DNA from: RYN-230 sp963713815
GTDB lineage: Bacteria; Actinomycetota; Actinomycetes; Streptosporangiales; Streptosporangiaceae
Direction of reading: 5' to 3'
Length of the DNA: 64,000 bases
Assembly: GCA_963713815.1 (NCBI GenBank)
Contig: CAVQNH010000017.1
Coordinates: 68,442 to 132,441 of the forward strand
Shown piece by piece: positions 46,640 to 55,352 of this stretch; positions within the stretch are counted from its first letter, which is position 1; each line of letters begins with the position of its first letter. The position numbers and the translations under genes are program-made. Under the pieces are notes generated by a model that had not been told where the DNA came from, made no database searches, and saw only the letters and a list, made by a program, of their open reading frames with translations.

Positions 46640-47902
46640 ATGAAACCTCACCGCACCCGGTTCTTGTCTCTCACCGCCGTCGCCGCGGCGTCGGCGATGG
46701 TCCTTGCTGCCTGCAGTAGTAGTGGCAGCAGTAGCGGTTCATCTGGCAATGGCAGCAGCAAGTCGCCGATCCTGATCGGCACCTCGCTGTCGCTGACCGG
46801 CGACTTCTCCGCCGACGGCCAGGCTTTCCAGCGCGGTTACGAGCTCTGGGCCAGCCAGGTGAACAGCCACGGTGGCCTGCTCGGCCGCCAGGTCAAGATG
46901 GTGTTCCTGAATGACCAGAGCGACCCGACCACGGTGGCGACCAACTACACCAAGCTCATCGCCCAGCAGCACGTATCCCTGGTTTTCGGGCCATTCTCGA
47001 CGCTGCTGACCGTGCCCGCCGCGAAAGTGGCGGCCCGGTACGGGTACGCGTTCCCGGAAGGCGCGGGCGGCGGGCCTTCCGTCTACGCGCTGAACCTGCC
47101 GAACGTGTTCAACCCCAGCCCGCCCATCGCGGAGCAGCTGGTGCCGTTCGCCCAGTGGGTGGCCTCGCTGCCCGCCAGCGAGCGCCCGAAGACGGCCGCC
47201 TACCCCCAGGTGAATGACCCGTTCGCGGACCCGATGACGGAGACCGCGCAGGCCATCCTGCAGAAGGCCGGCGTCAAGACGGTCTACTCGAAGGTCTTCC
47301 CGGCCGAGAACCCCGACTATAAGGCGGGCGCCGACGCGGTCGCCGCCACGAATGCCCAGATGGTCGTGCTCGGCGCGGTGGACGTGCCCACCTCGGCCGC
47401 GTTCATCCAGGCCTTCCAGCAGCAGCACTACAACCCGAAGATCTTCGTTGCCACCTCCGGCCCGGACCAGGGTGCCGCCTTCACCAAGGCGATCGGCGGG
47501 AACGCCAACGCCACCGGGATCATGGTGCCCGGCGGCTGGTACGGCGGGATCAAGAACCCGCTGAGCGAGGCGATGGTCAAGGCGTACATCGCCAAGTACG
47601 GCGGCACCGCCGCGGACATCAACGCGGACGTGGCCGAGGCCTACTCCGTGGGCGAGATCACGGCATCCGCGGTCACCGCGACCAAGGGGCTGGACAACAA
47701 GAAGATCAGCGCCTACCTGCACAGCGGCGTCACGCTGCAGACCGTCCAGGGCCCCGTGAAGTTCAACAGCTCGGGCGAGAACACGGTCGCGCAGAAGTTC
47801 ATCTTCCAGTGGCAGAAGGGCGGCACGTACGTCCAGGTGCTGCCGACCGGCGCGACCGGCTCAGTGGCCATCATCAACCCGAAGCCCAGCTGGACGAGCT
47901 GA
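46640..47902 (+). CDS. Branched-chain-type ABC transporter substrate-binding lipoprotein 1
   Basis: This exported receptor delivers a solute to the Liv-type permease. The 420-aa precursor has an N-terminal signal with lipobox VLAAC (Cys at about 25) followed by Ser/Gly-rich spacer SSSGSSSGSSGNGSS. The Peripla_BP_6 fold is visible in ILIGTSLSLTGDFSADGQAFQRGYELWASQVNSHGGLLGRQVKMVFLNDQSDPTT and AGADAVAATNAQMVVLGAVD. Such proteins bind amino acids, amides, aromatic acids or other carboxylates; the ligand here is unknown. A strong ribosome site precedes it. A paralogous gene follows after 179 bp of structured DNA. Confidence 0.93.
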   Translation: MKPHRTRFLSLTAVAAASAMVLAACSSSGSSSGSSGNGSSKSPILIGTSLSLTGDFSADGQAFQRGYELWASQVNSHGGLLGRQVKMVFLNDQSDPTTVATNYTKLIAQQHVSLVFGPFSTLLTVPAAKVAARYGYAFPEGAGGGPSVYALNLPNVFNPSPPIAEQLVPFAQWVASLPASERPKTAAYPQVNDPFADPMTETAQAILQKAGVKTVYSKVFPAENPDYKAGADAVAATNAQMVVLGAVDVPTSAAFIQAFQQQHYNPKIFVATSGPDQGAAFTKAIGGNANATGIMVPGGWYGGIKNPLSEAMVKAYIAKYGGTAADINADVAEAYSVGEITASAVTATKGLDNKKISAYLHSGVTLQTVQGPVKFNSSGENTVAQKFIFQWQKGGTYVQVLPTGATGSVAIINPKPSWTS

Positions 47903-47920
47903 GCACGTCACCAGGAATGG

Positions 47921-48033
47921 ATTGGCAAGCCAATGCGGTGCGCGGAGCGGCACGGGACACCGGGCCTTGGATCGGGGCAAAGCATGCTTTCCCCGGCTAC
48001 TAAAGGCATACGGTGCCAGTGCGCTCCGCGCAC
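47921..48033 (+). other. Structured intercistronic region between the two binding-protein genes
   Basis: Three inverted repeats are nested here: ATTGGC-AA-GCCAAT at 47921-47934; a near-perfect 21-base palindrome at 47974-47994 with core AAAGCATGCTTT; and an 11-bp pair GTGCGCGGAGC (47938-47948) with GCTCCGCGCAC (48023-48033) that encloses the palindrome. The RNA would fold strongly, possibly to protect or attenuate the mRNA between the paralogues. Confidence 0.55.
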
Positions 48034-48081
48034 CGGGGCACGACGGGTGCTTCGGCGTGGTCGCAGGAAGGGAGAAGGTCG

Positions 48082-49359
48082 ATGAGGCGCCCCACCCGCC
48101 GCAGCTTCGTGCCGTTCGCCGCCGCCAGCGCCACCGCGCTCGCCGTCGCCGCATGCGGCACTACCAGTGCCAGCACCACCGCCAGCAGCTCGGCCCAGCC
48201 GATCACCGTCGGTATCTCGCTGCCGCTGACCGGCTCCTTCGCCGCGGACGGCCAGGCCACCGACAACGGGTACAAGCTGTGGGCCAGTGACGTGAACAAG
48301 GACGGCGGGCTGCTCGGCCGCCCGGTCCGGCTGAAGATCCTGAACGACAACAGCAACGAGAAGCTGGTGACCAGCCAGTACACCCAGCTGATCACGCAGG
48401 ACCACGTGGATCTGACGCTGGCCCCGTTCTCCACGCTGCTGACCAGTGACGCCCTGAAGCCGACGTCTAAGTATGACTATGCGCTGGTGGCTGGCTCGGC
48501 CACCGGCGGCCTGGTGTTCGGGGTCGGCGGCGGCCCCACATATAAGAACCTGTTCAGTGTCAGCGTGCCGGCCGCGAACGAGATGGAGCCGTTCGCCCAG
48601 TGGGTGCTCACGCTCCCGCCCAGCGAGCGGCAGACCGCCGCGTACCCGGAGGTCAACGACCCGTTCGCCGACCCGCCCGTGACCGCCACCGAGGCCCAGT
48701 TGTCGGCGCACGGCGTCAAGACCGTCTACCCGGCCAACGAGAACAACCCGGCCAACACGAACGCGCAGATCCAGCAGGAGGCGCGGGCGGTGGCCGCCAA
48801 GGCACCGCAGATCGTGGTCATCGGCTCGGTCGACCTGCCGAGCCTGCTGATCTTCATCCATGCGTTCCAGGCCCACCAGGATTACACGCCCAAGGTCATG
48901 ATCGCCGCCTCCGGGCCGGACCAGGGGCAGGCCTTCCTCAACACGCTCAACCCGATCAACGCCCAGGCGATCATGGTGCCGGATGGCTGGTTCGGCGGCG
49001 AGCAGAACGCGCTGAGCCACGTCATGGTGCAGGACTACATCGCCAAGTTCGGCGGCACGAGCTCCGACATCAACGCCGACGTGGCCGAGGCCTACTCGGC
49101 GGGCGAGATCCTCGCGGACGCGGTCACCGCGACGCACGGCACCGATAACGCGAAGATCATCTCGTACCTGCACAGCCTCAAGCAGCCGTTGCAGAGCGCG
49201 CAGGGACCCGTGCAGTTCAACCAGAACGGCGCGAACATCGCCCAGCACGGCCTCATCTTCCAGTGGCAAAGCGGCCAGTTCCTCCCGGTGCTGCCCGCGA
49301 ATGCGGCCGGGACAAGCCACATCGTGGCGTCCAAGCCACAGTGGGGACAGGGCGGATGA
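48082..49359 (+). CDS. Branched-chain-type ABC transporter substrate-binding lipoprotein 2
   Basis: A second receptor of 425 aa, clearly paralogous to the previous one: TVGISLPLTGSFAADGQATDNGYKLWASDVNKDGGLLGRPVRLKILNDNSN and the matching C-terminal LHSLKQPLQSAQGPVQFNQNGANIAQHGLIFQW. Its signal has MRRPTRRSF, which looks like a twin-arginine motif, and lipobox VAAC (Cys about 25). ATG 48082 follows GGAAGGGAGAAGG. The frame extends to 48013, but that part has no family similarity. Both receptors probably serve the one permease complex downstream, either with different ligands or different affinities. Confidence 0.92.
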   Translation: MRRPTRRSFVPFAAASATALAVAACGTTSASTTASSSAQPITVGISLPLTGSFAADGQATDNGYKLWASDVNKDGGLLGRPVRLKILNDNSNEKLVTSQYTQLITQDHVDLTLAPFSTLLTSDALKPTSKYDYALVAGSATGGLVFGVGGGPTYKNLFSVSVPAANEMEPFAQWVLTLPPSERQTAAYPEVNDPFADPPVTATEAQLSAHGVKTVYPANENNPANTNAQIQQEARAVAAKAPQIVVIGSVDLPSLLIFIHAFQAHQDYTPKVMIAASGPDQGQAFLNTLNPINAQAIMVPDGWFGGEQNALSHVMVQDYIAKFGGTSSDINADVAEAYSAGEILADAVTATHGTDNAKIISYLHSLKQPLQSAQGPVQFNQNGANIAQHGLIFQWQSGQFLPVLPANAAGTSHIVASKPQWGQGG

Positions 49360-49447
49360 CACGGAGCGGATGACGTAGCGGGTCCGCCAAGCCTGGCGGC
49401 CCGGCTCCACCACAACCAGTCAGCAGGATGAAGGGCATAAAGCGGAG

Positions 49448-50332
49448 ATGGGACGTCAACTCAGCGAGGCGATCGTCAACGGCATCCTGGGCGGCAGTGT
49501 CTACGCCCTGATGGCGGTCGGGCTGACGCTGATCTTCGGGGTGCTGGACATCATCAACATCGCCCAGGGCATCCTGGTCGTGCTCGGTGCCTACCTCAGC
49601 TACGTGCTCTCCGTCCACCTGCACATCGACCTGTTCGTGGGCCTGCTGGTGACCGTCCCGGCGATGTTCATCATCGGGGTCGCGATCCAGTGGGCCTTCA
49701 TCAGGCCGCTGCGCGGGCGGGAACGGACCTCGATGTCGCTGCTCGCCACGTACGCGGTGGCGATCATCATCGAGGGACTCCTGTACATCATCTTCGGCTC
49801 GAACTTCGTGAACCTGAACGCCTCGTACACGACGTCGGGCCCGGAGATCTTCGGGTTCTACCTGGACTACATCTACATCTACGGGTTCCTGATGGCCGTG
49901 CTGTTCGTGGCGGCCATCTACTTCACCCTGTACCGGACCCAGTTCGGCCGGAGCATCCGGGCCACCATGCAGGATCACACCGCGGCCCGGATCGTGGGCA
50001 TCAACGTGAACCGGGTGCAGGCGCTCACGTTCGGGATCGGGGTCGCTGTCACCGCCGCGGGCGGCATGGTCTTCGGCGCCACCGGCGGCGGCTTCAACCC
50101 GAACACCGGGTACGACCTGATCTCCCGGCTGCTCGCGATCATCATCCTCGGCGGCCTGGGCAGTATCGGCGGGGCCATGGCCGCGGCCATCTTCATGATC
50201 ACGCTGGAGGGGGTGGTGGACGTGCTGTGGTCACCGAGCTGGTCCGTGGTCGTGTTCTACGGCGCCCTCGTCCTCGTCCTCGCGTTCCGGCCGCAGGGCC
50301 TGTTCGGCCGCAAGGCTGCGAGGGCCCAGTGA
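49448..50332 (+). CDS. Branched-chain-type ABC transporter permease, LivH type
   Basis: The 294-aa inner-membrane permease has about eight hydrophobic segments, starting EAIVNGILGGSVYALMAVGLTLIFGVLDIINIAQGILVVLGAYLSYVL, the standard LivH N-terminus, and IVGINVNRVQALTFGIGVAVTAAGGMVFGATGGGF plus IIILGGLGSIGGAMAAAIFM near the end, the ATPase-coupling loop. Length is typical for the family. It ends in a GTGA overlap with the LivM-type gene. It forms a heterodimer with that protein. Confidence 0.94.
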   Translation: MGRQLSEAIVNGILGGSVYALMAVGLTLIFGVLDIINIAQGILVVLGAYLSYVLSVHLHIDLFVGLLVTVPAMFIIGVAIQWAFIRPLRGRERTSMSLLATYAVAIIIEGLLYIIFGSNFVNLNASYTTSGPEIFGFYLDYIYIYGFLMAVLFVAAIYFTLYRTQFGRSIRATMQDHTAARIVGINVNRVQALTFGIGVAVTAAGGMVFGATGGGFNPNTGYDLISRLLAIIILGGLGSIGGAMAAAIFMITLEGVVDVLWSPSWSVVVFYGALVLVLAFRPQGLFGRKAARAQ

Positions 50333-51570
50333 CCGCGGAACCAGCGAACGGGGGCCAGGTGAGCGAGGGAGCTATGGGCCAGAACTCGGTGAACGCGGCG
50401 CTGGCCCAGCCGGGCGGCACGCTCCAGGCCCCCGCGGGCCGCAGCCGCCGGTCCACGCTGATCCGGCTGGGACTCCTCGGGGCCCTGCTGGTGATCGCGG
50501 TGATCTTCCCGCTGGTCATCACGAACGCGCTGTACACCCAGTTCGCCGTGAACACGATGATCTTCGTGGGTGCCGTGGCGGCCTGGAACCTGTTCTCCGG
50601 GTACAGCGGCTACCTGTCGCTGGGTACCGCGGTGTTCTTCGGCTCCGGCGCCTACACCGTGGGCCTGCTGGCCAACCACTGGAAGCTCCCGGGCGCGGAC
50701 ATCTTCCTCCTGCTGCCGCTGGGCGGGCTGGTCGCCGCGCTGATCGCGGTACCGCTCGGGCTGGTCGCGCTGCGGGTCCGGCGGCACACGTTCGTCGTGA
50801 TCACCATCGCCTTCTTCTTCATCTTCCAGCTGCTGGCGTTCAACCTCAGCTTCACCGGGGGGAACCAGGGCGTGAGCTCGCCCTTCTTCCTGTGGTCCGC
50901 GTCCACCTACAACAACCCGTTCTATTACGTCGGCCTGATCATCGCGGTGGCCACCATCACGCTGTCCTGGCTGATCCGCAACTCCCGGTTCGGCCTCCAG
51001 CTGCTGGCCATCCGGGATGACGAGGACCGGGCCCGCGGGCTCGGCGTGCGGACCATGCGGGTGAAGCTCATCGCGTTCACCATCTCGGGCGGGATCGTCG
51101 GCATGATCGGCGGGCTGTGGTGGTTCTTCATCGGGCAGGCCCTGCCCGAGACCGCGTTCAACCCGCTGTTCGACCTGAGCGTCGCGCTGATGGCCTTCCT
51201 GGGCGGGTTCGGCACGCTGGCCGGCCCGGTGCTCGGGGCGCTGATCCTGGAGCCGCTCCAGCAGTGGATCGGCATCACGTTCACCAACGGCTACACCAGC
51301 GACATCGTCCTGGGCGTCCTCTTCCTGCTCGTCATCCTGTTCATGCCACGCGGGATCGTCCCCACCGGGGGCGAGTTCCTCACCAAGTGGCGGGCCCTGC
51401 AGGCCCGCCGGCGGGAGGAAGCATCCGGGGGAGGCCCGCCGGGCAGCCCCGCCGTGAGCCGGACCGCGGCGCCGGGCACCAGCAGCCCGGCCACGGGCAC
51501 GACGGCCACGGGCACGACAAGCACGGGCACGACGAGCACGGGTGCGCCGAGCACGGGAGGAGTGCGATGA
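50329..51570 (+). CDS. Branched-chain-type ABC transporter permease, LivM type
   Basis: The 413-aa permease starts at GTG 50329 in GTGA overlap with the LivH-type gene, with ATG 50374 as a later alternative. After a 40-residue polar N-terminus, hydrophobic segments include NTMIFVGAVAAWNLFSGYSGYLSLGTAVFFGSGAYT, the LivM signature, and AIRDDEDRARGLGVRTMRVKLIAFTISGGIVGMIGGLW, the coupling region. The C-terminus has a Thr/Gly repeat (TGTTATGTTSTGTTSTG) of low complexity that is not typical and is coded by short tandem repeats at 51495-51545. Stop overlaps the ATG of the LivG-type gene. Confidence 0.94.
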   Translation: MTAEPANGGQVSEGAMGQNSVNAALAQPGGTLQAPAGRSRRSTLIRLGLLGALLVIAVIFPLVITNALYTQFAVNTMIFVGAVAAWNLFSGYSGYLSLGTAVFFGSGAYTVGLLANHWKLPGADIFLLLPLGGLVAALIAVPLGLVALRVRRHTFVVITIAFFFIFQLLAFNLSFTGGNQGVSSPFFLWSASTYNNPFYYVGLIIAVATITLSWLIRNSRFGLQLLAIRDDEDRARGLGVRTMRVKLIAFTISGGIVGMIGGLWWFFIGQALPETAFNPLFDLSVALMAFLGGFGTLAGPVLGALILEPLQQWIGITFTNGYTSDIVLGVLFLLVILFMPRGIVPTGGEFLTKWRALQARRREEASGGGPPGSPAVSRTAAPGTSSPATGTTATGTTSTGTTSTGAPSTGGVR

Positions 51571-52346
51571 CCGCCCTGCTGCGGACCGCCGGGGTGAGCA
51601 AGTCGTTCGGCGGCGTGCAGGCCCTGGACGGGGCCACGATCGAGGTCGAAGAGGGCAGCATCGCCGGCCTCATCGGGCCCAACGGGTCCGGCAAGACGAC
51701 GCTGTTCAACGTGATCACCGGCTACGAGACGGTGGACAGCGGCGAGGTCTACCTGGGTGACAAGCGCATCACCAACGCGGCGCCCGACAAGGTGTTCTCG
51801 GCCGGCATCGGCCGGACCTTCCAGCTGACCCGGGTGTTCTCCCGGCTCACGGTCATGGAGAACATGATCGTGGCGGCGCAGCAGGCCGAGGGGGGCCGGG
51901 GGCGGCTGCGCAACCCGCTGGCCCGGGCCGGCGGCCCGGCCACCCGGCGCCGCGCCATGGAGCTGCTGGAGTTCACCGGCATCGTCCACCACGCCGGCGT
52001 TCTCGCCGAGACGCTGTCCTACGGCCAGCGCAAGCTGCTGGAGCTGTCCTACGTGCTGATGGCCGATCCGGCCGTCGTGCTGCTCGACGAGCCGGCCGGC
52101 GGCGTCAACCTCACCCTGATCACGATGATCGCGGACCGGATCCGGCAGCTGAACCAGCAGGGCACCACGTTCCTCATCGTGGAGCACAACATGGATTTCG
52201 TGATGGGACTGTGCGACCGGGTCACGGTGCTCGACTACGGCACGGCGGTCGTGAGCGGGCCGCCCGACGTGGTCCGGACCGACCCCCGGGTACTCGACGC
52301 CTACCTGGGCACTGCGGAGGATGACGATGACGTCCCGGTCAGCTGA
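51567..52346 (+). CDS. Branched-chain-type ABC transporter ATP-binding protein, LivG type
   Basis: The 259-aa ATPase starts at ATG 51567 (ATGA overlap). It shows Walker A GPNGSGKT, the Q-loop region GIGRTFQLTRVFSRLTVMENMIVA typical of LivG, signature LSYGQRKLLELSYVLMADPAVVLLDEPAGGVNLTLI and the H-loop IVEHNMDFVMGLCDRVTVLDYG. It pairs with the LivF-type ATPase. Its last 26 bases overlap the next gene in another frame. Confidence 0.94.
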   Translation: MTALLRTAGVSKSFGGVQALDGATIEVEEGSIAGLIGPNGSGKTTLFNVITGYETVDSGEVYLGDKRITNAAPDKVFSAGIGRTFQLTRVFSRLTVMENMIVAAQQAEGGRGRLRNPLARAGGPATRRRAMELLEFTGIVHHAGVLAETLSYGQRKLLELSYVLMADPAVVLLDEPAGGVNLTLITMIADRIRQLNQQGTTFLIVEHNMDFVMGLCDRVTVLDYGTAVVSGPPDVVRTDPRVLDAYLGTAEDDDDVPVS

Positions 52347-53232
52347 GCACGTGACGACGGGCGCCCCGGCCCTGGAGATCCAGGATGTGGTGGCCGGCTA
52401 CGGCGGCGGCGACGTCCTGCACGGCGTGACCATGCAGGTCTACGAGGGTGGCATCACCTGCGTAGTCGGCCCGAACGGCGCAGGTAAGTCAACCCTGCTC
52501 GGGACCATCAGCGGGCTGCTGAACCCCCGGCTCGGCCAGGTCAGCCTGCGCGGTGAGCGCCTGTCCGGGAAGAGCCCGCGCCAGGTGCTGGACATGGGCG
52601 TGGTGCTGGTCCCGCAGAACCACAGCCTGTTCCGCGAGATGACGGTACGCGAGAACATCGTGCTCGGCGGCTACATCCTGCGCCAGCGCGGGCTCTCCGA
52701 CCGCAGGCTGGCGGGGGTCCTGGAGATGTTCCCGCAGGTCACTGACTGGCTGGGCAAGAAGGCCGGCAGCCTGTCCGGCGGCCAGCAGCGCCTGGTGGAG
52801 TTCGCCCGGTGCCTGATGCTCGACCCGAGCCTGGTCATCCTGGACGAGCCGTCCATGGGGCTGTCACCCAAGGTGCTGAAGTCGGTCTTCGACGCGGTCC
52901 GGCTGATGCACTCCCAGGGCAAGACGATCCTGCTGGTGGAGCAGAACGCCCGGGCCGGGCTCCGGCTGTCCACGCACGGGGTGGTGCTGGAGAACGGGCG
53001 GGTCCGGCTGGCCGGCTCGGGTCACGAGGTCCTGCACCATCCGGAGATCGGCGCCCTGTACCTGGGCGGGGCGGTGACCGACTCGTCCGGCCAGGCGAGC
53101 CCTGCGGCGGAGGCCGTGGACGCGGCCGCCGCGGCCATCGCCGCCGCGGACGCCGAGGCGATGCCCGCAGAAGGCGGCGGGAGTGACCCGGCCGCGAGCA
53201 GCACCGCCGCGAACGGCACCGCGCCGCGTTGA
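52321..53232 (+). CDS. Branched-chain-type ABC transporter ATP-binding protein, LivF type
   Basis: The 303-aa ATPase has Walker A GPNGAGKST, MGVVLVPQNHSLFREMTVRENIVLGGY (LivF style), signature LSGGQQRLVEFARCLMLDPSLVILDEPSMGLSPK, and H-loop LVEQNARAGLRLSTHGVVLENGRV. After residue 245 an Ala/Ser/Glu-rich tail of about 60 residues extends beyond the usual LivF length of 235-250. ATG 52321 or 52327 may be used; both overlap the LivG-type gene. The TTG of the amidohydrolase overlaps its stop, so enzyme and transporter are cotranslated. Confidence 0.94.
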   Translation: MTMTSRSAEHVTTGAPALEIQDVVAGYGGGDVLHGVTMQVYEGGITCVVGPNGAGKSTLLGTISGLLNPRLGQVSLRGERLSGKSPRQVLDMGVVLVPQNHSLFREMTVRENIVLGGYILRQRGLSDRRLAGVLEMFPQVTDWLGKKAGSLSGGQQRLVEFARCLMLDPSLVILDEPSMGLSPKVLKSVFDAVRLMHSQGKTILLVEQNARAGLRLSTHGVVLENGRVRLAGSGHEVLHHPEIGALYLGGAVTDSSGQASPAAEAVDAAAAAIAAADAEAMPAEGGGSDPAASSTAANGTAPR

Positions 53233-54239
53233 TCGTCAACGCGCACTGCCACGTCATCGTCCCGGAGATGACGGCGCGCAGCGTGCCCGAGGCCTGGCGT
53301 CCGTCGCTGCGGACCGAGGACGGGCACCGCATCGTCGGGTTCCGGGGCCGTGAACTGACCTCGGCGGTGGGCGAGTTCAGCGACGTCGCGGTCATGCTCG
53401 ACGACGCGGCCGCTACCGGGGTCGGGCACCTGCTGCTGTCCCCGTGGATCAACCTGGTGCCGGTGGACGCCGGGCCGGACGAGGCCCGGCTGGTCTGCCG
53501 GGTGCAGAACGAGGGCCTGGCCCGGCTGGTGGCCGCGCACCCGGGCCGGCTCAGCGCGGTCGGCGCGGTCGCGGTGCAGGATCCGGCCCTGGCCGCACGG
53601 GAACTGGCGGACCTGATGGCCGTGCCGGGCCTGCACGGCGTGGAGATCCCGTCCAGCGTGGGCGGCCGCTACCTGGGCGATGATTTCTTCCTCCCGTTCT
53701 GGGAGGCGGCCGCCGCGACCGGCGCCGTGGTGTTCATCCACCCCTCCACCCGGGGCTTCGGGATCCCGGCCCTGGACGGCTACTACCTGTGGAACTCGGT
53801 CGGCAACCCGCTGGAGACCGCGGTCACCGCGGCGCACATCGCCGTGGCGGGGGTGCTGGAGCGGTTCCCGGGGCTGCGGATCCTGCTCGCCCACGGCGGC
53901 GGCGCGCTGCCGGTGCTGCGCGGGCGGCTGCGCCGCGCCCACGCGGTCCGGGCCGAGGCGGCGGAGCGCCTGCACCAGGGCCCCGATGTGTCGCTGCGCC
54001 GGTTCCACTACGACACGGTGACCCACGACGCCGGCCTGCTGGCCGACCTGATCCAGTACGCCGGCCCGGAGCAGGTCCTGCTCGGCTCGGACCGCCCCTT
54101 CGACATGGGCACCGATGATCCCGTCGGCGAGGTGCGCGCCCTGCGGCTGGGCCCCGCCGAGGACCTGATCCTGGGCGCCAACGCCCAGCGCCTGCTGGGC
54201 CTGCCGGTGGCCCGGCCCGTGACTGAACCCAGGGCCTGA
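53229..54239 (+). CDS. Amidohydrolase-2/ACMSD-like metal-dependent hydrolase or decarboxylase
   Basis: The 336-aa TIM-barrel enzyme starts at TTG in TTGA overlap with the LivF-type gene. Metal-binding motifs: NAHCHV (His6, His8), FIHPST, LLAHGGGALP and GSDRPFDMG (catalytic Asp). RRFHYDTVTHDAGLLADLIQYAGPEQVLLGSD matches the ACMSD/2-hydroxyaromatic decarboxylase group of PF04909, which acts on carboxylated semialdehydes or hydroxy-aromatic acids, and also lactone or amide hydrolases. It lies in the transporter operon, so its substrate is probably the imported compound or an early product. Confidence 0.88.
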   Translation: MIVNAHCHVIVPEMTARSVPEAWRPSLRTEDGHRIVGFRGRELTSAVGEFSDVAVMLDDAAATGVGHLLLSPWINLVPVDAGPDEARLVCRVQNEGLARLVAAHPGRLSAVGAVAVQDPALAARELADLMAVPGLHGVEIPSSVGGRYLGDDFFLPFWEAAAATGAVVFIHPSTRGFGIPALDGYYLWNSVGNPLETAVTAAHIAVAGVLERFPGLRILLAHGGGALPVLRGRLRRAHAVRAEAAERLHQGPDVSLRRFHYDTVTHDAGLLADLIQYAGPEQVLLGSDRPFDMGTDDPVGEVRALRLGPAEDLILGANAQRLLGLPVARPVTEPRA

Positions 54240-54260
54240 ACCCGGTGGCCTGCGTGCCTC

Positions 54261-54297
54261 GACGGGCTGAAGATCTTCGGGTACGGTCAAGCCCGTC
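54261..54297 (+). other. Stem-loop before the DapA-family gene
   Basis: GACGGGCT (54261-54268) pairs with AGCCCGTC (54290-54297), and the loop includes the palindrome GAAGATCTTC (54269-54278). It lies in the 99-bp gap between the amidohydrolase and DapA-family genes and could be a terminator, processing site or operator. Confidence 0.4.
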
Positions 54298-54338
54298 CGC
54301 CGTCGCGCCCGGCGTCATGACCTACCCGGAGGACAGGC

Positions 54339-55352
54339 ATGGACTACACCAAGGCCGAGGCTAAGCAGGCCGCCCGGGACTGCTTCACCGGGCTGTGGGC
54401 CGCGACCACCACGCCGTTCGACGACAGCGGGGCGCTGGATCCTGACGCGCTGCGCCGCGACCTGGACCGGCTGACGGGCAGCCTGGGGATCGACGGCATC
54501 TTCTGCGGCGGGGTCATGGGCGAGTTCTGGTCGCTGTCCGGGAGCGAGCGGCGGCGCCTGGTCGAGATCACCGTGGACAGCACCCGGGGCAGGTGCCCGG
54601 TGATCGCCCACACCGGCCACTCCTCGGCGCGGCAGGCCCTCGAGCTGACCCGGCACGCGCAGAAGGCCGGGGCCGACTTCGCGGTGCTGATCAACCCGTA
54701 CTTCCCGCCCGCCTCGGACGAGGGCCTGTACCAGTGGTTCGAGTTCGTCTGCGACCGCGTGGACATCGGCGTCTGGCTGTTCGACACGGCCTACTCGGGA
54801 GTTTCCCTGTCGCTCGGGCTGATCGAGCGGCTGGCCGCCATCGAGAACGTCTGCGGGATCAAGATCGGCCGCGACCACGCCCGCTACCTGGAGGTCCTGG
54901 ACCGGGTGGGCGGCGAGATCCTCGTCTGCGAGCCCAACGAGGGCACCTGGCTGGAGAACATGCGCGATCACGGCCAGCGGGTGTTCATGTCCTCGGCCGC
55001 GCCCTACCTCTACCAGACCCCGGACTGGCAGCCGATGCGCGACTACACCGCGCTGGCGCTCAGCGGTGACTTCACCGCGGCGGCCCAGGTGGCGGCCACG
55101 CTCGACCCGGTGCGCGCGCTGGCCGCCAAGTGGCTGCACGGCCGGGCCCGCCGGTTCGACACGGTCACCTCCATCAAGGCGTGGGCCGGGCTGGCCGGGA
55201 TGTCCGGCGGCCCGGTCCGGCCGCCGCTGCTCCCGCCCACCCGGGAGGAGCTGCACGAGCTCGAGGCCGACCTGGACGCCGTGGGCCTGCTGCCCCGGAC
55301 CGGCGCCTCACGCCGGGTCACCAGCAACGGGCACCGCCCGGCTGTCACCTGA
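54339..55352 (+). CDS. DapA/N-acetylneuraminate-lyase family aldolase or dehydratase
   Basis: The 337-aa enzyme is a class I Schiff-base TIM barrel: TTTPFDDSGALDPDALRRDLDRL, GVMGEFWSLSGSERRRLVE, Tyr121 in LINPYFPPASD and the Schiff-base Lys175 in CGIKIGRDHARYLEV. The loop GGVMGE differs from the GSTGE of true dihydrodipicolinate synthase, so lysine biosynthesis is unlikely. Relatives cleave or dehydrate 2-keto-3-deoxy sugar acids, or act on benzylidene pyruvates in aromatic breakdown. Start ATG follows GGAGGACAGGC. Its end overlaps the convergent FAD oxidoreductase gene by 45 bases. Confidence 0.88.
   Translation: MDYTKAEAKQAARDCFTGLWAATTTPFDDSGALDPDALRRDLDRLTGSLGIDGIFCGGVMGEFWSLSGSERRRLVEITVDSTRGRCPVIAHTGHSSARQALELTRHAQKAGADFAVLINPYFPPASDEGLYQWFEFVCDRVDIGVWLFDTAYSGVSLSLGLIERLAAIENVCGIKIGRDHARYLEVLDRVGGEILVCEPNEGTWLENMRDHGQRVFMSSAAPYLYQTPDWQPMRDYTALALSGDFTAAAQVAATLDPVRALAAKWLHGRARRFDTVTSIKAWAGLAGMSGGPVRPPLLPPTREELHELEADLDAVGLLPRTGASRRVTSNGHRPAVT

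Noticed and set aside
54339..55352. True dihydrodipicolinate synthase (dapA)
   Set aside because: The GVMGE loop replaces the GSTGE type motif and the genomic context is transport and catabolism, not lysine synthesis.
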